NCBI GenBank assembly: GCA_963737745.1 | Contig: CAVTTR010000012.1 | Coordinates: 524,109 to 588,108 of the forward strand | DNA length: 64,000 nucleotides | Origin: Bog-473 sp963737745 | Lineage (GTDB): Bacteria; Actinomycetota; Acidimicrobiia; Acidimicrobiales; RAAP-2 | Reading direction: 5' to 3' | Shown: positions 1 to 8,427 of the stretch, piece after piece | Numbering within the stretch: the stretch's first letter is position 1 | How the letters are laid out: the number at the start of each line of letters is the position of its first letter | Position numbers and translations under genes: made by a program | Notes under the pieces: generated by a model | Seen by the model: only the letters and a program-made list of their open reading frames with translations | Databases searched by the model: none | What the model was told of the DNA's origin: nothing

Positions 1-391
1 TGGTCGGCAAGGATTTCGAGCAAATTTCCAGCAGCGACTGCGGAGAAACCTGTCTTGCGCATGATGATGTCGCCCGGCTCGACGAGGCCTGGATAAAACT
101 CAGCGTTGACTCGACCGGACATCAGAGGATGGTGTTCGACGACGTCGGCGATCGGCTTACCGTCGGGTCCTAAATAGTCGCTTGGATAATAGATCTCGCG
201 ACACATGATCACCCGCCCTCCGGCGCGACGCCACTTCGCCGCAGCCTCACCAAATTGGTGGCCGCCGCCGCGGCATCCGGGGTGTGCTCCCATGCCCCAT
301 CGCCGAACCCCTGCTGAAAGTCGACTCCGAGCAAGACCGTCCGCTCAGGGCTCAAGTCATATGGCTCTTCGAGGCGTGGGTTGTTGCCCAT
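1..391 (-). pseudogene. Isochorismatase-family cysteine hydrolase, frameshifted, cut by window edge
   Basis: The N-terminal part begins at an ATG at 391, preceded by an AAGGAG-like site, and contains the family's first strand with the catalytic Asp (LLGVDFQQGF). The rest is in another frame: KWRRAGGRVIMCREIYY, then DIIMRKTGFSA, typical of nicotinamidase/isochorismatase-like hydrolases. The switch lies near position 255. The expected nucleophilic Cys region would lie beyond the window start. It follows the aquaporin remnant on the same strand, in an arsenic-type gene cluster. The substrate cannot be predicted. The frameshift may be real or a sequencing error. Confidence 0.7.
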
Positions 392-499
392 TTCCAACTC
401 CTTCGCAATGCGTGAGGCATGACAATTGAACGTTAGGGCATCGAGCAATACCTGAGAAGCCAGCCTGCGTGCGGCAACAGGACGAGTTTGCCATCTTGC

Positions 500-925
500 T
501 GTCTCCGTTGGATGGTCCGGAACCCCGACATTTCCGGACTCGGCCGCAGTCACGCCGGGGTAGAGGGTCTTGACGACGACAAAGGCGAAGGCGCCCCCGA
601 GTGCTTCGGCGAGCACGAAGGACGGGACCGACGACGGAGCGATCCCAGCAAAGGAGTTCGACAGCATGCGGCCGACAGCGATGGCCGAATTGGCCAAACA
701 GGTCGAACAGGTGAAGAAGTACGCGGCTCCGACGTAAGCGCCTACAGCTCCCGGCGCACTTTTCCCTGCCCACTTCGAGCCAGAGCGAAGGCGATCAAGA
801 TGAGCCCCAAGGTGGCCACCACCTCAGAGAGGAAGTGCGCAACATTGGCCCGATGGCGGATGGAGATGCTGACGGCCGCCCGGGAGAACATGAGGTCAGC
901 CACCATTGCTCCGAAATGGCGAAGC
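500..925 (-). pseudogene. Aquaporin (MIP family), C-terminal part only, frameshifted
   Basis: Two frames together give the last membrane helices of an aquaporin. The first has GAMVADLMF and LSEVVATLGLILIAFAL, the second GAYVGAAYFFTC, NSAIAVGRM and FAGIAPSSVPSFVLAE. The second NPA box appears as NSA. The frame changes near 742. The N-terminal helices and first NPA box are missing: the homology begins directly where an ArsI-like gene breaks off. In actinobacteria such aquaporins sit in arsenic operons and are thought to export arsenite or methylarsenicals (family knowledge). This copy is unlikely to make a working channel. Confidence 0.65.
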
Positions 926-1219
926 AACAGGTTGTTGACTCCTGCACCTCCGTCGACAGACCTTCGCCCGAGAGGCGGCCGATAGTTCCTTGCACCTCCT
1001 CGGGTGTGGTCACCTCGACACCCAGGTGGTTCAGCGCGCCCATTGCACCGCCACGTGCGGCCGGATTCTCGATGAGGACACGTTTGAGCGGAGGTTCATT
1101 GATGGCGAAGTTGACATAGCCGGGCTGACATTTGGCAGGCCCCATATCAACGAGCTTTGTAGAGAAGTCGATGGCAGCCCGATGTCTGAGACGTTAAGAG
1201 CAAGTTGCACACGTGACAC
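905..1219 (-). pseudogene. ArsI/CadI-like VOC-family protein, N-terminal part, frameshifted
   Basis: A GTG start at 1219 has a good GGAGG site. The product begins VSRVQLALNVSDI, shifts frame near 1180, then continues PGYVNFAINEPPL, GALNHLGVEVTTPEEV and STTCC. This is the vicinal-oxygen-chelate fold of CadI/ArsI, which includes the organoarsenical C-As lyase. The Cys pair in STTCC fits the metal or arsenic-binding site. Coding similarity stops just after that motif, where aquaporin sequence starts, so the C-terminal quarter is lost. It is divergent from arsR and probably was under its control. Confidence 0.7.
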
Positions 1220-1245
1220 GGAGAACCTCCACTAGCATTGATGCC

Positions 1246-1274
1246 TGTCGATACATAAAGCATTGTCGATACAT
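1246..1274. promoter_or_regulatory. Candidate ArsR operator: tandem TGTCGATACAT repeats
   Basis: The 11-base word TGTCGATACAT occurs at 1246-1256 and again at 1264-1274, 18 bases apart, in the short divergent gap between the arsI-like remnant and arsR. The spacing places both copies on nearly the same DNA face. The position is where an ArsR repressor would bind to control both directions. This is inferred from position and repetition only. Confidence 0.5.
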
Positions 1275-1298
1275 TCATAGATGTCAATGGGAGCTAGA

Positions 1299-1658
1299 AT
1301 GACTACGACGGTCGTACCGAAAGGCCGGAACAACAAGGCCGACGTTGCGCAGTGCTGCCCTTCCGTGCTTGCCGCGCCTCTCAATGCGACCGCGGCGCAG
1401 CAGCTCGCCCGTGGCTTCAGCGCGCTGGCTGATCCGGTACGCCTTCAGTTGCTCAGTATCCTTGCTGCCGCTCCCGAGGGTGAAGTCTGCATCTGCGACT
1501 TCGTCAAGCCCGTGGGCAAGAGCCAACCAACGGTTTCACACCATATGAAGATCCTTTCCGACGCCGGGCTCGTTCACGGAGAACGGAGGAGCAAATGGGT
1601 CTACTACTCGCTTGATCGTGGTCAGCTAGCCGCGCTTCGGGGCGGCATCGACACCTGA
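1299..1658 (+). CDS. arsR: ArsR-family metalloregulator
   Basis: A small winged-helix repressor. The recognition region reads ALADPVRLQLLSIL, then GEVCICDFV, QPTVSHHMKIL and SKWVYYSLD. The CICDF pair is the classical arsenite-sensing cysteine site in the helix before the reader helix, and a further CC lies near the N-terminus. The ATG at 1299 is preferred over 1281 because GGGAG stands six bases before it. The gene is divergent from an ArsI-like/aquaporin remnant and 78 bases upstream of chrA. It probably responds to As(III) or a related metalloid and binds the tandem repeats at 1246-1274. Confidence 0.85.
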   Translation: MTTTVVPKGRNNKADVAQCCPSVLAAPLNATAAQQLARGFSALADPVRLQLLSILAAAPEGEVCICDFVKPVGKSQPTVSHHMKILSDAGLVHGERRSKWVYYSLDRGQLAALRGGIDT

Positions 1659-1736
1659 GCCATACCTGACTGCGGGCGATCTACCCGAGCTGTCTGTCCA
1701 AGCCCGACTACCGTCAGACGTGCCACCCAAACCAAC

Positions 1737-2903
1737 ATGACCGAGTCTGTCGGACAGAACGTGCCGCTCTCGACCATTGTGCGCGAATGGAGTCGAATAG
1801 GCATCATCGGCTTCGGGGGCCCGCCCGCCCACATCGCACTGTTGCGCAAGCTTTGCGTCGAGGACCGGCGTTGGTTGAGCGCCCACGAGTTCGAGGACGC
1901 GATCTCTTCTACCAATCTCTTGCCAGGTCCCGCCTCGACCCAGCTGGCCATCTTCTGTGCTTGGCGATTGCGCGGACGTTGGGGCGCGCTCATCGGCGGG
2001 GTGTGCTTCATCGCCCCGGGGCTCGCGATCATCTTGGCCCTCTCGGCACTCTTCTTGGCCTCCCGTCCTCCGCTTTGGGTCCAGGGAGCGGCCAGCGGAG
2101 CCGGAGCGGCAGTGCCTGCCGTAGCCCTCAACGCGGCTGTAGGACTTTTGCCGGCCAGTTGGCGACGGATGGGCGATGCCCGCATTCCCAAGATCCGGTG
2201 GATCGGCTATTTCACAGTCGGCGGCGTAGCGGCAGCCACGATCGGCCCTTATCTCGTGCTCGTCCTCATCGGATGCGGCGCAATCGAGATCTTCGCCCGG
2301 GGCGGCTTTTCCAATACCTTGGGACGCACGGCATTTATCTTCCTCCCGGGTATCGCCAAGCCGGCCGTCGCTGGTGGACTCGCCGGCCTGTCATGGGTGG
2401 CCCTCAAGGTGGGGGCACTCTCCTATGGCGGGGGGTTCGTCATCATTCCGCTGATGCAGCACGACGCCGTCGTCACCTACCACTGGATGACCGGGGCTCA
2501 GTTTCTCAACGCCGTGGCGCTCGGCCAGGTCACCCCGGGACCCGTGGTCCAGACCGTCGCGGTCGTCGGTTATGCCGCAGGCGGTCTCGGCGGTGGGTTG
2601 CTCGCCGCATTCGTCGCCTTTGCGCCGTCGTTTCTCTTCATTATTTTCGGGGCGACCCATTTCGACCGACTGCGATCGAATGTTCGTGTTCAGGGGTTCC
2701 TGATGGGAGCCGGTGCAGCCGTTATCGGAGCAATCGCCGGGTCGGCCATTCCACTGGGGCGTGAACTGGCCCACCTCTGGCAGCTTGGGATCTTGGGGCT
2801 CGCAGCTGTCTGGCTCCTCGCGTTGCGACGGGGCGTCGTGACCGCCCTTCTCACCTGCGGCGTACTAGGCGTCATTGCGGTGATGGCTGGCGCTCCCGCC
2901 TGA
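1737..2903 (+). CDS. chrA: Chromate transporter, ChrA family
   Basis: A 388-residue membrane protein with the two-half CHR architecture. The N-terminal half has GFGGPPAHIALL and LLPGPASTQLAIF. The C-terminal half repeats the pattern with SYGGGFVIIPLM and LGQVTPGPVVQTV. Around ten hydrophobic helices are visible. The family exports chromate by a proton-coupled mechanism. It lies just downstream of arsR on the same strand and may be co-transcribed with it. Length and motifs are normal and the frame is intact. Confidence 0.9.
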   Translation: MTESVGQNVPLSTIVREWSRIGIIGFGGPPAHIALLRKLCVEDRRWLSAHEFEDAISSTNLLPGPASTQLAIFCAWRLRGRWGALIGGVCFIAPGLAIILALSALFLASRPPLWVQGAASGAGAAVPAVALNAAVGLLPASWRRMGDARIPKIRWIGYFTVGGVAAATIGPYLVLVLIGCGAIEIFARGGFSNTLGRTAFIFLPGIAKPAVAGGLAGLSWVALKVGALSYGGGFVIIPLMQHDAVVTYHWMTGAQFLNAVALGQVTPGPVVQTVAVVGYAAGGLGGGLLAAFVAFAPSFLFIIFGATHFDRLRSNVRVQGFLMGAGAAVIGAIAGSAIPLGRELAHLWQLGILGLAAVWLLALRRGVVTALLTCGVLGVIAVMAGAPA

Positions 2904-3052
2904 ATCGATGACGAACTGCCGACGACTCGCATGCAGCACCTGATTGCACCAACGCTGATGCGAAGCGGTCGACGGGCGACGAGGTTCCGTCGTCTCAAGC
3001 AGGCACATAGTGGGAGGAGTTTCGAACGCAAGTCTCGGGGTAGCTCCCATCA

Positions 3053-3284
3053 ATGGACATGGCCGACGCTCATCACGACATTCTCGAGTTTCTGTCTGAC
3101 CACATCGGGTCCACCAGCTCAGACGTCCTGGACGTCTTCAGTTCGAAGGATCGCGATGAGGTGAAGGCAGCGCTTAGACGAGCTGATCCAGGAGGGCCAC
3201 ATCCAAGGGACCCGTCATTACAACGAGGAAGGCGAGTTCTGGGGCGATCTCACTCTGATTGTTCCCGGCGGGTCCGACAACTGA
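3053..3284 (+). CDS. Small hypothetical protein, one frameshift
   Basis: The first 40 residues (MDMADAHHDILEFLSDHI to DRDEVKAAL) look like the start of a winged-helix domain. Near 3170 the frame shifts and a sensible continuation follows, LDELIQEGHIQGTRHY and EFWGDLTLIVPGG, ending in TGA at 3282-3284. The joined product would be about 77 residues. A helix-turn-helix followed by a beta wing is my reading. No specific family is recognised. Confidence 0.45.
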
Positions 3285-3332
3285 CCGCCTTTCCAGGTTG
3301 GCGCCCGCTCAGCCCGAGGTCACGGCCATTGC

Positions 3333-3470
3333 TCAGGCCCGGCTTCGGTGTCGAGCAAAGAGATACACGACCGCCAGAATGACGATGAAGGCCAAAAGCG
3401 GATGCACCGTGATGCCCAATGCAACGGCAATTACGGTGATTACCAGTGCGACCAAAATATCGAAGACCAT
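3333..3470 (-). CDS. Small membrane protein (45 aa)
   Basis: The ATG at 3470 is preceded by GGAGGT six bases upstream. The product is almost entirely hydrophobic: MVFDILVALVITVIAVALG, then a second segment HPLLAFIVILAVVYLF, and a basic end RHRSRA. Two transmembrane helices are predicted. It resembles the small stress-associated hydrophobic proteins of actinobacteria; a comparable one lies at 15408-15572. The function is unknown. Confidence 0.6.
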   Translation of the reverse strand: MVFDILVALVITVIAVALGITVHPLLAFIVILAVVYLFARHRSRA

Positions 3471-3599
3471 TGCACCTCCAATAGAGCGACGAGGTCTGCA
3501 CCCTAGGTCGAAATCAGCTGCGAGAGTGACCTCTCGTAGTCGGTCGGATACAATTTTTAGGCCGGACCGGGTCAAGACCCGAAATGTGGAGGTTGAGAA

Positions 3600-3908
3600 T
3601 TGACGTACGCATTCACCCAAGACGTGCCGGCCGACGCGGCGTTCTACAACCGTGTTCTAGAAGGACTCGGTCCTGAACCACCGGCAGGCCTGCTGGTACA
3701 CCTTGCGATTGAGCTCCCCGAGGGAGGACTCCGCTACATTGACGTGTGGGAGTCGAAAGAAGCGAGTGACCGCTTCACCGAGGAACGGTTGCACCCGGTT
3801 GTCCATTCTCTGCTCCGTGAAGTGTTTGGGGACGACCTCCCCCCCGAACCCGAGAACGTACCCCTTTCGGTCATCCACATATGGGGGCAGAATTTGTCGG
3901 ACGTCTAA
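3600..3908 (+). CDS. Conserved hypothetical protein, dimeric alpha/beta-barrel-like
   Basis: The TTG start at 3600 has GGAGG seven bases upstream. The 102-residue product has the alternating strand/helix pattern of the ferredoxin-like dimeric barrel fold: GLLVHLAIELPEGGLRYIDVW, then SKEASDRFTEERLHPVV. Such proteins occur widely in actinobacteria as stand-alone monooxygenase-like or binding proteins without a known role. No catalytic motif is evident. Transcription is divergent from the small membrane protein at 3333-3470. Confidence 0.6.
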   Translation: MTYAFTQDVPADAAFYNRVLEGLGPEPPAGLLVHLAIELPEGGLRYIDVWESKEASDRFTEERLHPVVHSLLREVFGDDLPPEPENVPLSVIHIWGQNLSDV

Positions 3909-4039
3909 CGGCCGAGGGACTGTGTCATTCGCCTATGTGACAGAAGACGCCCACGCCCCAATCGTCGTTCCCCGTCCCATGGCTTTGTCTCCATCGCCAG
4001 CCGTCGTAAACACCCTGGATTTCTGCGACATCTCTCTCG

Positions 4040-5728
4040 CTACGAGCGAGCTCGCAGCCAGGCTGCCGTGTCGACCGGCAACTCGCCCTCAGGAGTAAGC
4101 GGTCCACTCATCAACAACGGCGTACTTCCAGGTAACCGCACTGGCGAGGCAGCCACATTTACCATGCATACGAATCCCGGCTCCCGCCGGAAGATCAGCG
4201 ATCCCGCCGGCGCGGGAAGCCATGTGAGTGCTCCATCGCCGAGCGCAGGCTCTCTTTGCCGAATGCGCAACGCCGTGCGATACAGCGTAAGCATGGACCC
4301 TGGGTCCTGGTCTTGGGCAGCCACCGTCAGGCCCGCCCACATTGGTGGCTGCGGCAGCCAGGGCGTGGTCGTCGCGTCAGGAGGACAGAATCCAAAGGGC
4401 GGCCGGTCGCCGGACCATGGCAGGGGGACCCGACATCCATCTCGTCCCCGACTTAGGCGTTGGCTGTTTTCAAACGTGGGGTCCCGCAAGACCGCGTCGG
4501 GTAGGTTCTCTACCTCGGGCAACCCGAGCTCTTGGCCTTGGTAGATGTACGCGCTTCCTGGCAGGGCAAGCAAGAGTAGGGCGGCAGCTCGGGCCCGTCT
4601 CGTACCCAGTGCGAAATCAGCGGGCAAACCGATCAGGTCGTCCAATTGACGCAGTTCATGGATCGGCTGAGGGCGCGCGTAACGTGAGACCTCCCGGGCC
4701 ACGTCGTGGTTCGCCAATACCCAGGTGGCCGGAGCACCCACTGACCTGTGGGTCTCAAGCGTTTGATCAATCGTCTCTCGTAGCTGCTCGGCCCGCCATG
4801 GGGTGACTAAGAAGTTGAAGTTGAAGGCAGTGTGCAACTCATCATGGCGCACGTAGCGCACCAGCCGATTCGGTTGACTTACCCAGGCTTCGGCCACGAA
4901 GACTCGCGGCGGGGTGTACGAGTCGGCGACCCGACGCCACCTCCGGTAGATCTCGTGTACTTCCTCACGATCCCAGTGTGGGTGGCCCATGGCCTCCCCA
5001 GCCGGCGAGGGTGTGGGCCATAGAAGGTCGCCAATGTCATCCAATCCCTCCGCCTTCACCAATCCGTGTGCGACGTCGATTCGAAAGCCATCTACCCCCC
5101 GTTCGAACCAGAACCGCAACGTCTCGTCGAAGTCGGTCAGCACTTCCGGGTTGGTCCAGTTAAGGTCGGGTTGCGCGCTGTCAAAGAGATGCAAGTACCA
5201 CTGCCCGGGTCTCCCGTCTGAGTCCTTGGTGCGAGTCCACGCCGGTCCACCGAACTGGCTGAGCCAGTCATTCGGAGCCTGGCCACCTCCCATTCCTCGG
5301 CCGTCCCGGAACACGAACCGCTCACGGTCGGGAGATCCTGGCGGAGCGGCCAACGCTCGTTGAAACCACGGATGCTGATCGGAGACGTGGTTGGGAACGA
5401 GATCCAACAACACGCGAAGACCGAGTTGATGAGCCTCCACCACGAGCGCTTCGGCCTCGGCCAGCGTGCCGAACACCGGGTCGATGTTGCGGTGGTCCGA
5501 AATGTCATAGCCAGCGTCCTTCATGGGAGACGGGTACCACGGGCTAATCCACAGAGCATCGACACCCAACTCGACCAGATGCTTTAGTCGCTTGCGCAAC
5601 CCAGAGATGTCCCCAACGCCATCGCCATTACCGTCGACAAAACTTCGCGGATAGACCTGGTAGACGACCGCACTTCGCCACCACGGCGGGTCTACACCCT
5701 CCGCTTCATTCCCTGATCCCAAAGACAC
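4040..5728 (-). CDS. Alpha-glucosidase, GH13 family
   Basis: A cytoplasmic alpha-amylase-superfamily enzyme hydrolysing terminal alpha-glucosides. The barrel motifs are present in order: WWRSAVVYQVYPRSF, GVDALWISPWYPSP, DLVPNHVSDQHPWF (region I), GVDGFRIDVAHG with the nucleophile Asp (region II), VFVAEAW with the acid/base Glu (region III), and ATWVLANHDVARE (region IV). The catalytic triad is complete. The pattern fits GH13 subfamily 30 of actinobacteria. I prefer the GTG at 5728, which has AAGGAG eight bases upstream, over the ATG at 5785. It stands alone, convergent with the gene at 3600. Confidence 0.9.
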   Translation of the reverse strand: MSLGSGNEAEGVDPPWWRSAVVYQVYPRSFVDGNGDGVGDISGLRKRLKHLVELGVDALWISPWYPSPMKDAGYDISDHRNIDPVFGTLAEAEALVVEAHQLGLRVLLDLVPNHVSDQHPWFQRALAAPPGSPDRERFVFRDGRGMGGGQAPNDWLSQFGGPAWTRTKDSDGRPGQWYLHLFDSAQPDLNWTNPEVLTDFDETLRFWFERGVDGFRIDVAHGLVKAEGLDDIGDLLWPTPSPAGEAMGHPHWDREEVHEIYRRWRRVADSYTPPRVFVAEAWVSQPNRLVRYVRHDELHTAFNFNFLVTPWRAEQLRETIDQTLETHRSVGAPATWVLANHDVAREVSRYARPQPIHELRQLDDLIGLPADFALGTRRARAAALLLLALPGSAYIYQGQELGLPEVENLPDAVLRDPTFENSQRLSRGRDGCRVPLPWSGDRPPFGFCPPDATTTPWLPQPPMWAGLTVAAQDQDPGSMLTLYRTALRIRQREPALGDGALTWLPAPAGSLIFRREPGFVCMVNVAASPVRLPGSTPLLMSGPLTPEGELPVDTAAWLRARS

Positions 5729-6078
5729 TCCCTCGGCTCCTTCTCTGCCCGGACGTCGTGTACAACCCGTTTTACCGAAACCCATTCTTAATTACCCGAC
5801 CCCCCAACCAGTCGTAGCGGTTGGCGTCATGGTGCCTCACGCCCCGGGGCGACGTGCCAGGCTGACTGTCAGTCGACAACGGCACGGGTACGAACAAAGC
5901 CAAGGGAACGGGCCTGGAGTGTGGATGTATGGGGCGGTCACCGGGCATCATTGAGGCATGTCTCCCAACGGCTCAACGGTCCATCGAGTGGCCACTCACA
6001 TTGCGCCGATCCTCCCTCGGCGGCACCGACGCCCAGACATGGCGTCCGACGAAGCAGCTCGGGAGATCGTGAGGCACG
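5729..6078. other. Intergenic region, no gene seen
   Basis: This 350-base stretch separates divergent genes and should hold both their promoters. The only open frame begins at ATG 6039, one base out of frame with the next gene. If one base were missing, that gene would gain 13 residues at its N-terminus. I see no RNA gene or strong hairpin. Confidence 0.4.
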
Positions 6079-6987
6079 ATGCCTGGCGCGCCAGACCACC
6101 CCAAAGCGGGCACCACAACGTCATCCGTAACGTTTGACGAGGTCGCCGACGAGCTTTACGGCCTGGCGCCCGAGGAATTCACGTCGGTCCGGACGGTCCG
6201 TGGGAAGGAAGCCCGCAGAGCTGGCGACCGAGAGTTGGCAGCGCGCATCAGCGAACTGGCCAAACCGACGGCTGCCGCGTGGCTGGCAAACCAGCTCGCC
6301 CGGGAAGGGCGAGACGAACTCCAGGCACTGCCGGAACTGGGCGCTCGCTTGCGTCGGGCCACCGAGCGGCTGGCCGGCGACGAGCTGCGCCAACTGTCCC
6401 ACCGGCAGCACGAGCTCGTCCACGCCCTGGTAGAGCAGGCCAAGCAACTCGCCCGAACGAGCGGTCATACTGTGAGCCAAGCCACGGCCCGCGGCCTGGA
6501 AGACACCCTGTACGCGGCTTTGGCCGACGAGAACGCGGCCGAGCAGTTGCTCGCTGGTCGCCTCACGGTGCCGCTCGAACGCAGAGGATTCGGCGACTGG
6601 CCCGCTCCCGATCAGCGAGCCCTACTCCACGTGACCGCCGAACCTGGACCGCAACGACGCCAGGGGCGTCGTGACGTGGCGCTTCGCAGGGCCGAACGAG
6701 ATCTGGCTGAGGCAGAACAGGTCCTCAAACAGGCCATGAAGGCCCGGGGCGAGGCCCAGGCACACGCCTCCGATGCAGACGAAGTTCTTTTAGCGGCGAA
6801 GGAAGAGCTCGAGGAAAGGCGACGGCAGCTCGACAAGGCCAGCGTTGCCGCTTCTGAGGCCGACCGCCGTCGCCGGGAACTGGCCAAGGCGTTGCAGCGG
6901 GCTAATCGAGCCGTCGACGACGCGGAACGTCGACGAGCAGCCGCTCAGGAACACCTCGACGAACAGGCCGATCTACGAGCCGAATGA
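6079..6987 (+). CDS. Conserved hypothetical protein with C-terminal coiled coil
   Basis: A soluble 302-residue protein. The N-terminal part carries TFDEVADELYGLAPEEFTSV and ELAKPTAAAWLANQLARE, a pattern I associate with an unnamed actinobacterial family. The C-terminal third (from about residue 205) is a charged heptad-rich region full of Arg, Glu and Ala, predicted to be a long coiled coil. It lies immediately upstream of the ku remnant on the same strand, so a link with DNA end joining is possible but is only inference. Confidence 0.6.
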   Translation: MPGAPDHPKAGTTTSSVTFDEVADELYGLAPEEFTSVRTVRGKEARRAGDRELAARISELAKPTAAAWLANQLAREGRDELQALPELGARLRRATERLAGDELRQLSHRQHELVHALVEQAKQLARTSGHTVSQATARGLEDTLYAALADENAAEQLLAGRLTVPLERRGFGDWPAPDQRALLHVTAEPGPQRRQGRRDVALRRAERDLAEAEQVLKQAMKARGEAQAHASDADEVLLAAKEELEERRRQLDKASVAASEADRRRRELAKALQRANRAVDDAERRRAAAQEHLDEQADLRAE

Positions 6988-7056
6988 TCCGTGCTGGCGA
7001 GACGGTGAATCTCCTCCACCCGGGTAAAAGTGGTCGAGGAGAGAGGTGGGTGTGTG

Positions 7057-7148
7057 ATGGAACGAGCGGTGTGGTCCGGAGTCATCACTTTTGGTTTGGT
7101 GCGCCTGCCGGTCGGCGCACTTCCCGCTTCGTACGACGTCCGCCGAAG
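7057..7148 (+). pseudogene. Ku N-terminal stub
   Basis: From the ATG at 7057 the first residues MERAVWSGVITFGLVRLPV match the invariant start of bacterial Ku, the DNA-end-binding protein of non-homologous end joining. After about 30 codons all similarity ends and the frame runs antisense through the 3' end of the DyP peroxidase gene. The remaining 200 or more residues, including the DNA ring, are missing, and no ligD is visible. A deletion with its right edge at the dyp stop codon explains this. Confidence 0.7.
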
Positions 7149-8225
7149 CTACGAATTCATTCCTCGCAAGCTGGCGATTCCGAGCGAATCATCCGCTCCT
7201 GTTGCGGTAGCTGTCAAGCTCGACGGCTTGGTTCTCGCGATCGGCGACTGGTCCACCTCTCTGGGCGAAGGTGGCAAACCATCAAGAAAATCAACGGTCG
7301 GGACGAAGAAGAGACTTCCGGTGACCGCGGTTGAAAAGTCGAGAATCCGGTCGTAGTTACCTGGGGGATTCCCGATAAACATGTTCTCTAGCATCTGCTC
7401 TATCACGCTCGGCGTGGATGCGTAACCGATGAAGTAGGTGCCAAATTCGCCTCGACCGACCGCCCCGAACGCCATGTTGTCCCGAAGGATCTGGCGCTGG
7501 GTTCCGGAGGGGGTGACGATGGTGTTCAGCGCCACGTGGGAGTTACTCGGCTTCACGTCGTCTGCCAGTTCCACGTTCGATAGCTTCCTCCGCCCAACAA
7601 CAAGCTCTTGGGCCTCGATGCTGAGTGCGTTCCACTTCGACAAGTCATGTAGATACTTTTGGACGACAACGTAACTTGATCCCGCAAAATCCGCGTCTTC
7701 CGCACCGACAGTGACCGCGGCCGTCGCCGCTTTTCCTGTCGGGTTCTCCGTGCCGTCGACGAAGCCGAGGAGGTCACGATCGTCGAAGTATTTGAATCCG
7801 TATACCTCATCCACAACGATGACCGAGCCTCTCAAACGATCCATGATCAGTGAGGCGAGCTCGAAGCAGAGATCTGCCTGCTCGGAACGGATGTGGAACA
7901 ACAAGTCCCCTGGCGTCGACACCGCGTGATGGCGCTCGCCGCGGAGCTCCTTGAATGGGCGGAGCTCAGCCGGTCGAGGCCCCTCGAACAAGCGGTCCCA
8001 AGCGTCCGAGCCGATCCCGGTCACCAGTGTGAGTCCAGCGGTCGGTCCTCTGAACCCCACCGTCCGCTCGATACCGGCGAGATCGGCGAGGAGGCCGCGT
8101 ACGACTTCTTCCGCCCCGGGGTCAATCGTTGCAACGAGGAAGATCGACGCTGCAGTGAGGGCCGAGAGCACCGATTGAGGCTCCTGCAGCTGGGCGGGCG
8201 AGTTCGCTTCCGACGGCGTGGTCAC
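7149..8225 (-). CDS. DyP-type heme peroxidase
   Basis: A dye-decolorising peroxidase of the cytoplasmic type, about 358 residues from a GTG at 8225. The diagnostic motif GFVDGTENP with the catalytic Asp is present. The probable proximal heme His is in PSNSHVALN, and the distal Arg in RQILRDNM. EFGTYFIGYA and the ending DDSLGIASL also fit the family. It oxidises phenolic or dye substrates with H2O2. No encapsulin gene or encapsulin-targeting tail is seen. The original longer frame to 8315 lacks a better start. Confidence 0.9.
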   Translation of the reverse strand: MTTPSEANSPAQLQEPQSVLSALTAASIFLVATIDPGAEEVVRGLLADLAGIERTVGFRGPTAGLTLVTGIGSDAWDRLFEGPRPAELRPFKELRGERHHAVSTPGDLLFHIRSEQADLCFELASLIMDRLRGSVIVVDEVYGFKYFDDRDLLGFVDGTENPTGKAATAAVTVGAEDADFAGSSYVVVQKYLHDLSKWNALSIEAQELVVGRRKLSNVELADDVKPSNSHVALNTIVTPSGTQRQILRDNMAFGAVGRGEFGTYFIGYASTPSVIEQMLENMFIGNPPGNYDRILDFSTAVTGSLFFVPTVDFLDGLPPSPREVDQSPIARTKPSSLTATATGADDSLGIASLRGMNS

Positions 8226-8427
8226 CCCCGGTAGCGTACGGGTGATCGAGCTGTGAACACCACTCCTTTCGGCCCGCTTCGCGCCATGTGTGGAGGACTG
8301 GCCGGGTCGGGCCAATACCCGGTCGCTCCCGAGAGCAGCTGCTCAGGGCCCGTCGAGGTTGCCGTCAATCCTCGCAGATACGAAGCGTTCCCATTGAGGC
8401 CACCAGGAGGCACCGCAGGCACAGATG

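Noticed and set aside
3703..4098. Plus-strand frame after the 3600 gene
   Set aside because: Shifted shadow of 3600-3908 that runs into the 3' end of the GH13 gene.
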